This document shows, piece by piece, positions 46,681-55,403 of a stretch of DNA of 64,000 nt. Origin of the DNA: Pseudomonas sp. PD9R (lineage in GTDB: Bacteria; Pseudomonadota; Gammaproteobacteria; Pseudomonadales; Pseudomonadaceae); NCBI RefSeq assembly GCF_019200975.1, contig NZ_JAHTMR010000010.1, positions 1 through 64,000 on the forward strand, written 5' to 3'. A model generated the notes under the pieces. It saw only the letters and a list, made by a program, of their open reading frames with translations, made no database searches and was not told the origin of the DNA. Every line of letters begins with the position of its first letter. Position 1 is the stretch's first letter. Made by a program: the position numbers and the translations under genes.

Positions 46681-47505
46681 TCAGAGGTTAACGACGTTCA
46701 CGAAGCGCGAGGCGGCGCTTTCGTCGATCTTCAGACTGGTGAAGTCGAACAGATTGCGGTCCGCCAGTTGCGACGGAATCACGTTCTGCAAACTGCGGAA
46801 AATACTTTCGGTGCGGCCAGGGGTCTTGCGCTCCCAGTCCAGCAGCATGTCCTTGACCACCTGACGCTGCAGGTTTTCCTGGGAACCGCAGAGGTTGCAC
46901 GGGATGATCGGGAATTGCTTGAGGTCCGAGTAGGCCTGGATGTCTTTTTCGTTGCAGTAGGCCAGCGGGCGGATCACCACGTTGCGACCGTCATCGGCGC
47001 GCAGCTTCGGCGGCATGGCCTTCAGCGAACCGTTGAAGAACATGTTCAGGAAGAACGTCTCGACGATGTCGTCGCGGTGATGACCGAGGGCCATTTTGGT
47101 CGCGCCGATTTCATCAGCAAAGGTGTACAGCGTGCCACGACGCAGGCGCGAGCACAGCGAGCAAGTGGTCTTGCCTTCCGGAATCAGCTCCTTGACCACT
47201 GAATACGTGTCTTTCTCGACGATGTGGTACTCGATGCCCAGCTCTTTTAGGTAAGCCGGCAGCACGTGTTCCGGGAAGCCCGGCTGCTTCTGGTCCATGT
47301 TCACGGCCACGATCTCGAACTTGATCGGCGCGACCTTCTGAAAGTGCATCAGCACGTCGAGCATGGTGTAGCTGTCCTTGCCACCGGACAGGCAGACCAT
47401 GACCTTGTCGCCGTCTTCAATCATGTTGAAGTCGGCAACAGCCTCACCGGCCTGACGGCGAAGGCGCTTTTGCAGCTTATTCTGGTTGACCGTAAGAGTG
47501 CCCAT
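46681..47505 (-). CDS. ttcA: tRNA 2-thiocytidine biosynthesis protein TtcA
   Basis: A 274-residue ATP-dependent tRNA thiolase that makes 2-thiocytidine at position 32 of several tRNAs. The PP-loop SGGKDSYT lies at about 39-46. The CxxC pairs that hold the iron-sulfur cluster are in TTCSLCSRLRRG and IPCNLCGSQENLQR. Length is normal for pseudomonads. The start ATG is at 47505 and the gene stands between two REP pairs. Recall from P. aeruginosa ties ttcA to oxidative stress resistance. Confidence 0.95.
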   Translation of the reverse strand: MGTLTVNQNKLQKRLRRQAGEAVADFNMIEDGDKVMVCLSGGKDSYTMLDVLMHFQKVAPIKFEIVAVNMDQKQPGFPEHVLPAYLKELGIEYHIVEKDTYSVVKELIPEGKTTCSLCSRLRRGTLYTFADEIGATKMALGHHRDDIVETFFLNMFFNGSLKAMPPKLRADDGRNVVIRPLAYCNEKDIQAYSDLKQFPIIPCNLCGSQENLQRQVVKDMLLDWERKTPGRTESIFRSLQNVIPSQLADRNLFDFTSLKIDESAASRFVNVVNL

Positions 47506-47573
47506 GACGCGAAATCCGTGAGGTGTGACGAAAGGCCGGCATTTTACGCAAAAAATTCAGTTCCGGCGAAGAC

Positions 47574-47673
47574 ATGTAGGAGCTGCCGAAGGCGGCGATC
47601 TTTTGATCTTCGGCAATTTCGGTCCCGTAACCCGATCAAGATCAAAAGATCGCCGCCTTCGGCAACTCCTACA
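47574..47673. repeat. REP inverted pair
   Basis: Facing units TGTAGGAGCTGCCGAAGGCGGCGATC and GATCGCCGCCTTCGGCAACTCCTACA, joined by GATC-containing loop arms, share the same GGC for GGCT change in both arms, so arm sequence has been kept paired. The rest of the gap to 47862 holds the promoter of the Yip1 gene and AAGAGGAG before its start. Confidence 0.9.
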
Positions 47674-47862
47674 GATGCAAGCGCGATTACCGCGGTGCTT
47701 TACAGCGCAATTTGCTCTAAGCCCATGCTCCTTGTGCGGTTAAGTCCTTCCTATACTGCGACATAAGGTCGCATTCAAATCCAGACCTATAACTTACTTG
47801 GCCCGATTGGCCCGTAGGCGCTCCACTGGGGGGCGACGGTAAAAACAAGAGGAGTGACTGGC

Positions 47863-48465
47863 ATGATCCATCACGTAGTGGGGCTCTTCACCCACCCTGA
47901 CCAAGAATGGAAAGAGATCCGTGGCGATCAGGAGGAAAGCATCAGCCACATGTACCTGACCCATACCTTGATCCTGGCGGCGATTCCCGCAGTGTCGGCG
48001 TTTATCGGCACCACACAGGTCGGCTGGGTTATCGGCAATCGAGCGCCGGTGATGCTGACCCATGAAAGTGCGTTATGGATGACCGTCATGTCGTACCTGG
48101 CCATGCTCGGCGGCGTGGCCGTGATGGGCGCATTCATCCACTGGATGGCCCGCACCTATGATGCCAATCCGAGCCTGGCGCGCTGCGTGGCGTTTGCGAC
48201 CTATACCGCGACCCCGTTGTTCATCGGCGGCCTCGCGGCACTTTACCCACACATGTGGCTGGGAATGATCGTCGGCACTGCGGCGATCTGCTACACGGTC
48301 TACCTGCTGTATGTCGGGCTACCGACCTTCATGAACATTCCATCTGACGAGGGCTTCCTGTTTTCCAGTTCGGTACTTGCTGTTGGCCTGGTGGTGCTGG
48401 TGGCCATCATGGCGTTCACTGTCATTGTCTGGGGACTCGGCGTGGGGCCGGTCTATACCAATTAG
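47863..48465 (+). CDS. Yip1-family membrane protein
   Basis: A 200-residue protein with about five membrane segments (near 33-55, 72-95, 110-128, 135-155 and 170-195). The N terminus HHVVGLFTHPDQEWKEIRGDQE is the characteristic Yip1 lead-in and CYTVYLLYVGLPTFMNIP a conserved segment. No biochemical role is established in bacteria. The ATG at 47863 sits eight bases after AAGAGGAG. A GTG three codons upstream is also in frame but would leave no room for that site. A terminator follows. Confidence 0.86.
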   Translation: MIHHVVGLFTHPDQEWKEIRGDQEESISHMYLTHTLILAAIPAVSAFIGTTQVGWVIGNRAPVMLTHESALWMTVMSYLAMLGGVAVMGAFIHWMARTYDANPSLARCVAFATYTATPLFIGGLAALYPHMWLGMIVGTAAICYTVYLLYVGLPTFMNIPSDEGFLFSSSVLAVGLVVLVAIMAFTVIVWGLGVGPVYTN

Positions 48466-48502
48466 CAACACATCACCCTAAAACTAGATCTGCCGACACA
48501 CA

Positions 48503-48524
48503 GGCCGCCGCAAGGCGGCCTTTC
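48503..48524 (+). terminator. Probable terminator of the Yip1 gene
   Basis: GGCCGCC-GCAA-GGCGGCC is followed by TTTC, some 40 bases after the Yip1 stop. The T-tract is short. Confidence 0.7.
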
Positions 48525-48625
48525 AATTCTTCAGCCTGCAGAGCGGCAACGACCATTCGGCGCTTCAGCGATTCGCAAGTCCCGAGGGTTGCGGCATACT
48601 CGACTTCTCTGGAGATCCATCAAGC

Positions 48626-49120
48626 ATGCCCGAGCAACTCAATACCCGCGTCGAAGACTGTTTCCTACAAGCCGAATCTTTTTTCAAAAGACCTTTCAAA
48701 CGCCCCGTGGTGAGCCTCAAGCTGCGCGGGCAAAAAGCCGGTGTCGCGCATTTGCACGAGAACCTGCTGCGCTTCAACCCGCAGTTGTACCGGGAAAACA
48801 CCGAAGACTTCCTCAAGCAGACCGTGGCCCACGAAGTGGCACACCTGATCGCTCATCAATTGTTCGGCGACCGCATCCAGCCCCATGGCGAAGAGTGGCA
48901 ACTGATCATGCGTGGTGTGTACGAACTGCCGCCCAACCGATGCCACACCTACGACATCAAACGTCGCAGCGTCACCCGCTACATCTACAAATGCCCGTGC
49001 GTCGACAGCGATTTTCCGTTTTCGGCACAGCGCCATGGCCTGGTGAGACAGGGGCGGCGGTATTTGTGCCGGCGCTGCCGGAGTACGTTGGTGTTCAGTG
49101 GCGAGATGCGGGTCGAGTAG
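48626..49120 (+). CDS. SprT-family zinc metalloprotease-like protein
   Basis: A 164-residue protein with the zinc-binding HEVAH motif (about 70-74 in TVAHEVAHLIAHQLFG), a second His in PHGEEWQLIMRG, and a C-terminal zinc ribbon with KCPCVDSDF and CRRCRSTL. The SprT/SPRTN fold includes DNA-protein crosslink proteases, but bacterial SprT itself has no proven substrate. The ATG has a CTGGAG-like site at some distance. The gene is alone on its strand. It is followed by a REP pair. Confidence 0.88.
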   Translation: MPEQLNTRVEDCFLQAESFFKRPFKRPVVSLKLRGQKAGVAHLHENLLRFNPQLYRENTEDFLKQTVAHEVAHLIAHQLFGDRIQPHGEEWQLIMRGVYELPPNRCHTYDIKRRSVTRYIYKCPCVDSDFPFSAQRHGLVRQGRRYLCRRCRSTLVFSGEMRVE

Positions 49121-49141
49121 TGAGTTTTTCGGCGCCTGTAC

Positions 49142-49247
49142 CGGCCTCTTCGCGGGCAAGCCCGCTCCCACAGTGATCGACGTCGTTCACAAATCCTGTG
49201 CTCAAACCAAATCCTGTGGGAGCGGGCTTGCCCGCGATGAGGCCAGT
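49142..49247. repeat. REP inverted pair
   Basis: Facing units GCCTCTTCGCGGGCAAGCCCGCTCCCACAG and CTGTGGGAGCGGGCTTGCCCGCGATGAGGC lie between the convergent sprT-like and CoA-transferase genes. Confidence 0.92.
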
Positions 49248-49254
49248 CCAAACA

Positions 49255-50436
49255 CTAAAGAACCACCTTGGCACGCCGCAACGCTTCGATCCGCTCAGCA
49301 CTAAACCCCAACGCCCCCAACACCTGATCCGTATGCTGCCCCAGCGCTGCGCCAATGTGCCTCGGCTCGGGCAATCCATCTGAAAACTTCAACGGACACG
49401 CCAGCTGCGCCTGACGCGTACCATCCCCGCGCGGCACCTGCGTCACCAATTCCCGCGCCTGCATCTGCGGATGCCGTGCCGCCTCGCCCAAACTCAGCAC
49501 CGGTTCGACACAGGCATCCAGCTCGGCAAACAGTGCGCACAATTCGGAAAAGTCATGCTTTTCGAACTCAACCTTCAGCGCATCCTTGAGCTGCTTCTGC
49601 TGCGCCGGGTTCGGTGATAAACCAAGGCTCGCCAGCTCCTCCAACCCCAACGCCGTGCACAACTGTTTCATGAAACCCGGTTCCAGGCTGCCCACCGACA
49701 ACCAGCGTCCGTCCCGCGAACGGTAATAGTCGTAGAAGCTGCCACCATTGAGTACCTGGTCTTCCCGCCCCGGCTCGACCCCACAGGCCAGATACCCGGC
49801 ACCCGCCATGGCGTTCAGGCTGAAGGCGCAATCAGTCATGCTCACATCCAGATGTTGCCCCTGCCCTGTTTGCTGCCGGGCGATCACCGCCGCCAGCAAA
49901 CCGATCACCCCGTGCAGCGAACCACCGGCAACGTCCGCCACCTGCGCGCCCAAGGGCAGCGGACCACTGTCGGCGCGGCCGGTGTAGCTCGCCAGCCCCG
50001 CCAGTGCCAGATAGTTAATGTCGTGGCCGGCGCGATCCTTGTAGGGGCCGGTCTGGCCGTAACCGGTGATCGAGACATAGATCAATTGTGGATTGATCGC
50101 CTTCAACGCCTCATAACCCAGGCCCAACCGTTCCATCACGCCGGGGCGAAATTGCTCCAGAACGATGTCGTAGTCCTGCAGCAATTGCTTGATCACCTCC
50201 AGCGCTTCGGGCTGTTTAAGGTCCAGTGCCAGGCTGCGCTTGTTGCGATTAAGGTAGGCATGGCTGGCGGAAACGCCTTGATCGTGTGGCGGTAACACCC
50301 GCAGCAGGTCCATGCGGGTCGGCGATTCAATGCGCAACACCTCGGCGCCCATGTCCGCCAGCAGTAACGAGGCAAACGGCCCCGGCAGCAGTGTCGAGAA
50401 ATCCAGAACCTTGAGTGATGCCAATGGACCGAGCAT
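49255..50436 (-). CDS. Family III CoA-transferase (CaiB/BaiF, AMACR-like)
   Basis: A 393-residue enzyme of the CaiB/BaiF family. The N-terminal LLPGPFASLLLADMGAEVLRIESP is the family start, YVSITGYGQTGPYKDRAGHDINYLALAG carries the catalytic Asp in GHDINY, and VADVAGGSLHGVIGLLAAVIARQQTGQGQHLDVSM follows. That GHDINYLA pattern is closest to alpha-methylacyl-CoA racemase. It could racemise branched acyl-CoA or transfer CoA between acids. The frame extends upstream to 50490, but the ATG at 50436 begins the conserved part. Confidence 0.88.
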   Translation of the reverse strand: MLGPLASLKVLDFSTLLPGPFASLLLADMGAEVLRIESPTRMDLLRVLPPHDQGVSASHAYLNRNKRSLALDLKQPEALEVIKQLLQDYDIVLEQFRPGVMERLGLGYEALKAINPQLIYVSITGYGQTGPYKDRAGHDINYLALAGLASYTGRADSGPLPLGAQVADVAGGSLHGVIGLLAAVIARQQTGQGQHLDVSMTDCAFSLNAMAGAGYLACGVEPGREDQVLNGGSFYDYYRSRDGRWLSVGSLEPGFMKQLCTALGLEELASLGLSPNPAQQKQLKDALKVEFEKHDFSELCALFAELDACVEPVLSLGEAARHPQMQARELVTQVPRGDGTRQAQLACPLKFSDGLPEPRHIGAALGQHTDQVLGALGFSAERIEALRRAKVVL

Positions 50437-50540
50437 GGGTGTTCTCCCTAAACAATGCCCCAGCCTAGGCAAGCGGTCGCCTTGCAGCAATCACCTTATG
50501 CGCCAGTTGCGCTGACCGTTGTGCTCAAACCGCAGGCATG

Positions 50541-50565
50541 AAAAAACCCGCCGAAGCGGGTTTTT
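50541..50565 (-). terminator. Terminator of dctA (two-way)
   Basis: AAAAACCCGC-CGAA-GCGGGTTTTT is an almost perfect stem with A and T flanks, so it works on both strands. It lies 14 bases past the dctA stop. Confidence 0.92.
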
Positions 50566-50578
50566 CATACAGCGCGTC

Positions 50579-51913
50579 TTACTTGACGTTGCTTGGGGTT
50601 GGGCCTTCGGCCACGCCCAAGTCGTCTTCTTTACGCTCGTCGGCGATACCGCGACCGCCCGAAGCCAGTTCGGCGTGCATCACGTCGGTGTCCAGCTCCT
50701 TGACCCACTTGGCCACCACCAGGGTGGCAACGGCGTTACCCACCAGGTTGGTCAGGGCACGGGCTTCGGACATGAAGCGGTCGATACCGAGGATCAGCGC
50801 CAGGCCGGCAACCGGCAAGTGGCCAACAGCCGACAAGGTGGCAGCCAGCACGATGAAACCGCTACCGGTCACGCCCGCAGCGCCCTTGGAGGACAGCAGC
50901 AACACCACCAGCAACGTGATCTGGTGCGTGATGTCCATGTGTGAGTCGGTGGCCTGGGCAATGAACACGGCCGCCATGGTCAGGTAGATTGCAGTACCGT
51001 CGAGGTTGAACGAGTAACCGGTCGGGATCACCAGGCCTACGACGGATTTCTTCGCGCCCAGACGTTCCATTTTGATCAGCATGCGTGGCAGTACGGACTC
51101 CGAAGAGGAGGTACCCAGCACGATCAGCAGTTCTTCACGGATGTAGCGAATCACTTTCAACACACTGAAGCCGTGGGCGCGAGCGATACCGCCCAGCACG
51201 ACCAGGATGAACAGCAGGCAAGTGATGTAGAAGCAAGCCATCAACTGACCCAACTGCACCAGCGAGCCGACACCGTACGCACCGATGGTGAAGGCCATGG
51301 CACCGAAGGCACCCAGTGGCGCGAGCTTCATGATCATGTTGATGATGTTGAACATCACGTGGGCGAAACGATCGATGAAGTCCAGGATCGGCTTGCCGTA
51401 GTCACCCAGGCGATGCAGGGCGAAACCGAAGATCACCGAGAACATCAGCACTTGCAGGATGTCGCCCGTGGCGAACGCGCCGACGATGGTGGTCGGGATC
51501 ACGTTAAGCAAAAAACCCACGACGCTTTGATCGGCACCGGCAGCGACGTAACTGGCGACTTTGGAGGCATCCAGCGTGGCCACGTCGATGTGCATGCCGG
51601 CACCCGGCTGCACGACGTTCACCACAACCAGACCCACCAGCAAGGCGATGGTCGACACGATTTCGAAATACAGCAGCGCATAACCGCCGGTCTTGCCCAC
51701 CGACTTCATGCTTTGCATGCCGGCGATACCGCTGACGACCGTACAGAAGATGATCGGCGCAATGATCATTTTGATCAATTTGATGAACCCGTCACCCAGC
51801 GGCTTAACGGCGATACCGAGCTGCGGGTAGTAGTGACCGAGCAAAATACCGATGACAATTGCAACGATCACCTGGAGATACAGGGATTTGTACAGTGGCT
51901 GACGAGTCGTCAT
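50579..51913 (-). CDS. dctA: C4-dicarboxylate transporter DctA
   Basis: A 444-residue sodium- or proton-coupled symporter of the glutamate-carrier fold that imports succinate, fumarate and malate. The family's serine-rich loop is LGTSSSESVLPRML, and VGLVIPTGYSFNLDGTAIYLTMAAVFIAQ and SKGAAGVTGSGFIVLAATL form the binding site. The ATG at 51913 has GAGGAA upstream and a long frame before it is untranslated. A sigma-54 promoter 131 bases upstream of the start matches the known DctBD-RpoN control in Pseudomonas. Confidence 0.95.
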   Translation of the reverse strand: MTTRQPLYKSLYLQVIVAIVIGILLGHYYPQLGIAVKPLGDGFIKLIKMIIAPIIFCTVVSGIAGMQSMKSVGKTGGYALLYFEIVSTIALLVGLVVVNVVQPGAGMHIDVATLDASKVASYVAAGADQSVVGFLLNVIPTTIVGAFATGDILQVLMFSVIFGFALHRLGDYGKPILDFIDRFAHVMFNIINMIMKLAPLGAFGAMAFTIGAYGVGSLVQLGQLMACFYITCLLFILVVLGGIARAHGFSVLKVIRYIREELLIVLGTSSSESVLPRMLIKMERLGAKKSVVGLVIPTGYSFNLDGTAIYLTMAAVFIAQATDSHMDITHQITLLVVLLLSSKGAAGVTGSGFIVLAATLSAVGHLPVAGLALILGIDRFMSEARALTNLVGNAVATLVVAKWVKELDTDVMHAELASGGRGIADERKEDDLGVAEGPTPSNVK

Positions 51914-52043
51914 TGCAAAGTTCCTCAAGAGTGCGCGGTGACAACATCCATCTGTTGTCCACGACACCTGAATTGCGAACCCTCCTGCACTGGAGGGATT
52001 TGTTTTTTCGAGCTGCGCAACGGCAAGCATCTGCTCGTTGTAT

Positions 52044-52059
52044 CGCAAGGCCCGTGCCA
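52044..52059 (-). promoter_or_regulatory. Sigma-54 (-24/-12) promoter of dctA
   Basis: On the minus strand TGGCACG-N4-TTGCG matches the RpoN consensus at every key base (TGGCAC at -24, TTGC at -12, correct spacing). Transcription should start about a dozen bases beyond TTGC, near 52033. Confidence 0.9.
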
Positions 52060-52138
52060 CCTTCCGCGAAAACCCTGCAAGCCTTTTGACATCAAGGGGT
52101 ACAGGCTGTTCTGCATCATTCCAGGCTTGCGGCGCAGT

Positions 52139-52152
52139 GGCGGATTTCCGCC
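52139..52152. promoter_or_regulatory. Palindromic activator site, copy 1 (dctA side)
   Basis: GGCGGATTTCCGCC is near-perfectly palindromic. It lies about 80 bases upstream of the -24 element, a distance typical of enhancer-binding proteins such as DctD. Confidence 0.75.
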
Positions 52153-52179
52153 CATCGACCAAATCGCGTCCTGCAATTT

Positions 52180-52193
52180 GGCGGATATCCGCC
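52180..52193. promoter_or_regulatory. Palindromic activator site, copy 2
   Basis: GGCGGATATCCGCC is a perfect palindrome, 41 bases from copy 1 (four helical turns), so both sites face the same side of the DNA. The AraC gene starts 60 bases away and might also be affected. Confidence 0.75.
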
Positions 52194-52252
52194 TTGTTCA
52201 TCAGCCATTGCCGCCGCTACCATCCGCCGCTCAATGGAGGGGTCTGCCTGCT

Positions 52253-53266
52253 ATGCGCGAACGCACCATCGCCAGTCATTTCGCCCGCGCCGCCCTCGGT
52301 GGCGCGCAACGGCGTGGCTACGACTATTCGGGCCTGCTTGAGCAATTGGGGATCAGCCCTGAGTTGCTCGACGAGCCGCGAGCGCGCATCGCCCCGGAGC
52401 AGTTCACCCGACTGATCCAGGCACTGTGGCTGGCACTGGACGACGAGCACCTGGGTTTCGGCCAGGGCCCGAGCAAGCCGGGCAGCTTCGCGATGATGTG
52501 TCATGCCGTGATCCATTGCCGCAATCTGGATAGGGCACTCAATCGCGGCTTATTATTTTATAGCCTATTCCCCAACGCCCCGCGTCTGACCCTGACCCGC
52601 GAAGACGAAATGATCCGCCTGAGCCTGGACGATTCGCAGCTGTGGGACCCGGACCATTTCCTCACCGAGAGCCTGCTGGTGATCTGGCACCGGTTCGGCA
52701 GTTGGCTGATCGGCCAGCGCATTCGCCTGGAACAAGCCACGTTCAGCTATCCCAAACCTGACCACGGGGCCGAATACGATTTGCTGTTTTCCTGCACGCT
52801 AGGCTTTTCCACAACAAAAAGCAGCACGGACCAAAGCAGCCTGCTGTTCCACAGTCGCTACCTGAACATGCCACTGTTGCAGGACGAGCGCACGCTCAAG
52901 CATTTCCTTGAACGCTCACCGGCCGATTTGTTATCGCGCCCCGACGACGGCGACAGCTTGAGTAGCCAGTTGCGGCGATTGCTCAGCCGCGACAGTTCGC
53001 GTTGGCCAGACCTCGAAGCCGTGGCCGCGCACTTGCACATCAGCCCGCAGACGTTGCGCCGGCATCTGCGTGAGGAGGGCAGCAGTTTTCAAGAGTTGAA
53101 AGATAATTTGCGCCGCGACATCGCGATTTATCACTTGGGCCGTGCGGATCTGTCGTTGCAACAGATCGCCGAACAGTTGGGGTTTTCCGAGCCTTCAGCG
53201 TTTCATCGGGCGTTCAAGAAATGGACGGGATTGACGCCGGGAGCCTACCGGGCGCAGGAATTTTAA
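52253..53266 (+). CDS. AraC-family transcriptional regulator (Arabinose_bd type)
   Basis: A 337-residue regulator. An N-terminal ligand domain of the PF12625 type (about 20-200) is followed by the AraC DNA-binding domain (about 235-330), with helix-turn-helix motifs VAAHLHISPQTLRRHLREEG and LSLQQIAEQLGFSEPSAFHRAFKKWTGLTPGAYR. This group includes OruR- and ArgR-like regulators of amino acid and carnitine use. A frame upstream is open because it runs antisense through dctA, but the ATG at 52253 has GGAGGGG ahead of it at somewhat long spacing. Ligand unknown. Confidence 0.9.
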   Translation: MRERTIASHFARAALGGAQRRGYDYSGLLEQLGISPELLDEPRARIAPEQFTRLIQALWLALDDEHLGFGQGPSKPGSFAMMCHAVIHCRNLDRALNRGLLFYSLFPNAPRLTLTREDEMIRLSLDDSQLWDPDHFLTESLLVIWHRFGSWLIGQRIRLEQATFSYPKPDHGAEYDLLFSCTLGFSTTKSSTDQSSLLFHSRYLNMPLLQDERTLKHFLERSPADLLSRPDDGDSLSSQLRRLLSRDSSRWPDLEAVAAHLHISPQTLRRHLREEGSSFQELKDNLRRDIAIYHLGRADLSLQQIAEQLGFSEPSAFHRAFKKWTGLTPGAYRAQEF

Positions 53267-53267
53267 G

Positions 53268-53318
53268 ATCAAAAGATCGCAGCCTTCGGCAGCTCCTACA
53301 TGGATTGCGATCTTTTGA
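53268..53318. repeat. Single REP unit with partial partner
   Basis: GATCAAAAGATCGCAGCCTTCGGCAGCTCCTACA is followed after a few bases by only the outer GATTGCGATCTTTTGA of the second arm. It separates the AraC gene from the end of phoQ. Confidence 0.8.
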
Positions 53319-53320
53319 CT

Positions 53321-54667
53321 TCAAACCACCGGGAAATGAATCCGGAACGCCGCACCGCCCATCGGCGAGTCGCCCAGGGTGAGCTTGGCGCTGTAGCTTT
53401 CGATGATGTCCTTGACCACCGCCAGGCCAATGCCCTGCCCCGGATGCTGGCGGTCCAGGCGTTCGCCGCGTTGCAGGATTCGCGCGCGCTGGTCGGGAGG
53501 GACGCCGGGGCCGTCGTCTTCGACGCACAATTCAACGCCGCTTAGCGTCTGACGCACGCTGATGCGTATTTCGCCAAGACACAGGCGATAGGCGTTCTCC
53601 AGCAGGTTACCCATCATCTCCAGCAAGGCGCCCTGCTCGATCGGCACATAACAGTTGGAGGGTAAATCGAAGGCCACCCGCACCCGCTTGTCGCGATAAA
53701 CCTTGTCCAGCGTGTCACACAAACTTTGCAGCACCGGTTGCAGGCGCACCTGATGACGTACCAGACCGCTTTTGCGCAGGCTGGCGCGCTGCAATTGATA
53801 GCTGATTTGCTGGCTCATGCGCTCGATCTGGTTTTGCAGAACCCAGGCCTGCTCGCGATTTTCCGGGCGTTGCGCCATGTCTTCGCTGACGCCTTGCAGC
53901 ACCGTCAGCGGGGTTTTCAGGCTGTGCGCCAAATCGTCGAGGGAATCGCGATAACGGCTGCGCTGTTCACGTTCGCTGTGCAGCAAACGGTTCAGGGAGC
54001 CGGTCAGGCGCAGCAATTCGCGCGGGTGTTGTTCGCTTAGGCTTTCGCGGGTGCCGCCTTCGATTTCATCCAGTTCCTGACTGAGCCGGCGCAACGCCTG
54101 CAAGCCCCAGGTCAGACCGATCCACAGCAACGCCAGCAGCACCAGCAACGCCGCGCCGAAACCCAGGTAGAGGTTTTCCCGCAGGCCTTCGAGGGTCAGT
54201 TCGTACTCACGAACCGGTTGCAGCGCGACAATGCTGAACGCCGCGCTTTTGCCACCCAGCAACTTGACCTCGACGTCATAGACGAAGAATTCCTGGCCAT
54301 TGGCTTCGCTGATCCGGGCGAACTCATTACCGCGTCCGTCGTAACGCGGTTTGTAATTGATCTGATCTTCCTGAGTGCCTTTCGAACGCCAGACCAAATG
54401 ACCTTCGCGGTCGTAGATGTAACCGAGCAAGCGGCTGTCGGTGAGGTTGAAGCGCTCGTCGGGCAATTGCGACGGCATCTGCAAGTGGTTGTTCTCCACC
54501 CGCGCCGCGGAAATCAGCGTCGTGACATCCGACGCCAGGCGTTGCTCGATGGAATCCTGCAACGCCAGGCTGAACGCGCCCTGCATCGCCGGCAACAGCG
54601 CCAGCATGAACAACACCGCCAGGAGGGTGGCGGCGAGCATCAAGCGGACTCGGAGGGAACGAATCAA
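53321..54667 (-). CDS. phoQ: Sensor histidine kinase PhoQ
   Basis: A 448-residue inner-membrane kinase, the length of P. aeruginosa PhoQ. Membrane segments lie near 10-30 and 165-190, with the Mg2+/antimicrobial-peptide sensing domain between them (including the acidic stretch). HAMP, HisKA (DDLAHSLKTPLTVLQGV) and HATPase (MGNLLENAYRLCLGEI, DDGPGVP, GQGIGLAVVKDI) follow. It senses low divalent cations and phosphorylates PhoP. The start is a TTG overlapping the phoP stop (TTGA); no in-frame ATG is nearby, so rare initiation may limit the kinase. Confidence 0.92.
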   Translation of the reverse strand: MIRSLRVRLMLAATLLAVLFMLALLPAMQGAFSLALQDSIEQRLASDVTTLISAARVENNHLQMPSQLPDERFNLTDSRLLGYIYDREGHLVWRSKGTQEDQINYKPRYDGRGNEFARISEANGQEFFVYDVEVKLLGGKSAAFSIVALQPVREYELTLEGLRENLYLGFGAALLVLLALLWIGLTWGLQALRRLSQELDEIEGGTRESLSEQHPRELLRLTGSLNRLLHSEREQRSRYRDSLDDLAHSLKTPLTVLQGVSEDMAQRPENREQAWVLQNQIERMSQQISYQLQRASLRKSGLVRHQVRLQPVLQSLCDTLDKVYRDKRVRVAFDLPSNCYVPIEQGALLEMMGNLLENAYRLCLGEIRISVRQTLSGVELCVEDDGPGVPPDQRARILQRGERLDRQHPGQGIGLAVVKDIIESYSAKLTLGDSPMGGAAFRIHFPVV

Positions 54668-55341
54668 GTGCAGCGCTCATTGAACAGGTAGCCGAGACCG
54701 CGCACGGTATCGATCGGCTTGAACCCGGTCGGCCCTTCGAGCTTGCGCCGCAGGCGGCCGACCAGCACTTCGATCACATTCGGATCACGCTCGTCGTCGT
54801 CCGGGTAGAGTTGCTCCATCAAGCGATCCTTTGCCACCACTTGCTGGTGATGGCGCATCAAGTACTCAAGGATCCGGTATTCGTAAGCGGTCAGTGCCAA
54901 CGGCTGCTCATCGAGCGACGCCTGCTTGCGATTAAGGTCGAGCAGCAACGGCCCGGCAACAATGGTCGACTGGGTGAACCCGCTGGAACGACGCAGCAAG
55001 GCATTGAGTCGGGCGTCGAGCTCTTCAAACTGGAACGGCTTGACCACATAGTCGTCAGCCCCGGCGGCGAGGCCTTCGACTTTGTCCTGCCAGTTGCCGC
55101 GCGCGGTGAGGATCAGGATCGGAAAGGTCTTGCCCCGCGAACGCAGTTGGCGGATCAGGTCCAGACCGCCCATGCCCGGCAGGCCAAGATCGATCACCGC
55201 CAGATCGTGATTGAACTGTTCAGTCTGGTACAGCGCCTCTTCGGCATTGGCCACGGACTCGACCACGTGGCCGCTATCCGTCAGGCGGGTTTGCAGGTGA
55301 TGGCGCAACAGCGCTTCATCTTCGACGACCAGCAGTTTCAT
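54664..55341 (-). CDS. phoP: Response regulator PhoP
   Basis: A 225-residue OmpR-family regulator. Asp51 is the phospho-acceptor in AVIDLGLPGMGG, DDYVVKPFQFEEL carries the conserved Lys, and the winged helix ends in VLVGRLRRKLE and VRGLGYLF. The sequence is close to P. aeruginosa PhoP as I recall it. It controls Mg2+ uptake, lipid A modification and peptide resistance. In P. aeruginosa oprH precedes phoP; here a different small exported protein does. Confidence 0.95.
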   Translation of the reverse strand: MKLLVVEDEALLRHHLQTRLTDSGHVVESVANAEEALYQTEQFNHDLAVIDLGLPGMGGLDLIRQLRSRGKTFPILILTARGNWQDKVEGLAAGADDYVVKPFQFEELDARLNALLRRSSGFTQSTIVAGPLLLDLNRKQASLDEQPLALTAYEYRILEYLMRHHQQVVAKDRLMEQLYPDDDERDPNVIEVLVGRLRRKLEGPTGFKPIDTVRGLGYLFNERCT

Positions 55342-55403
55342 AACGCTCTCCCGAGCAAATCAACGTCTCCAGAAGTACATACGGTGTACCTCGATGGCTC
55401 ACA

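Larger units (their letters stand above)
51914..52252. other. dctA / AraC-regulator intergenic region
   Basis: About 340 bases separate the divergent genes. It holds the dctA ribosome-binding site, a leader of about 120 bases, a -24/-12 sigma-54 promoter (52044-52059), and two GGCGGAT(A/T)TCCGCC palindromes (52139-52193). GGAGGGG lies before the AraC gene. Confidence 0.7.

Noticed and set aside
51173..52252. N-terminal extension of the AraC regulator through dctA
   Set aside because: It reads antisense through dctA and over the dctA promoter. The AraC family start fits the ATG at 52253.
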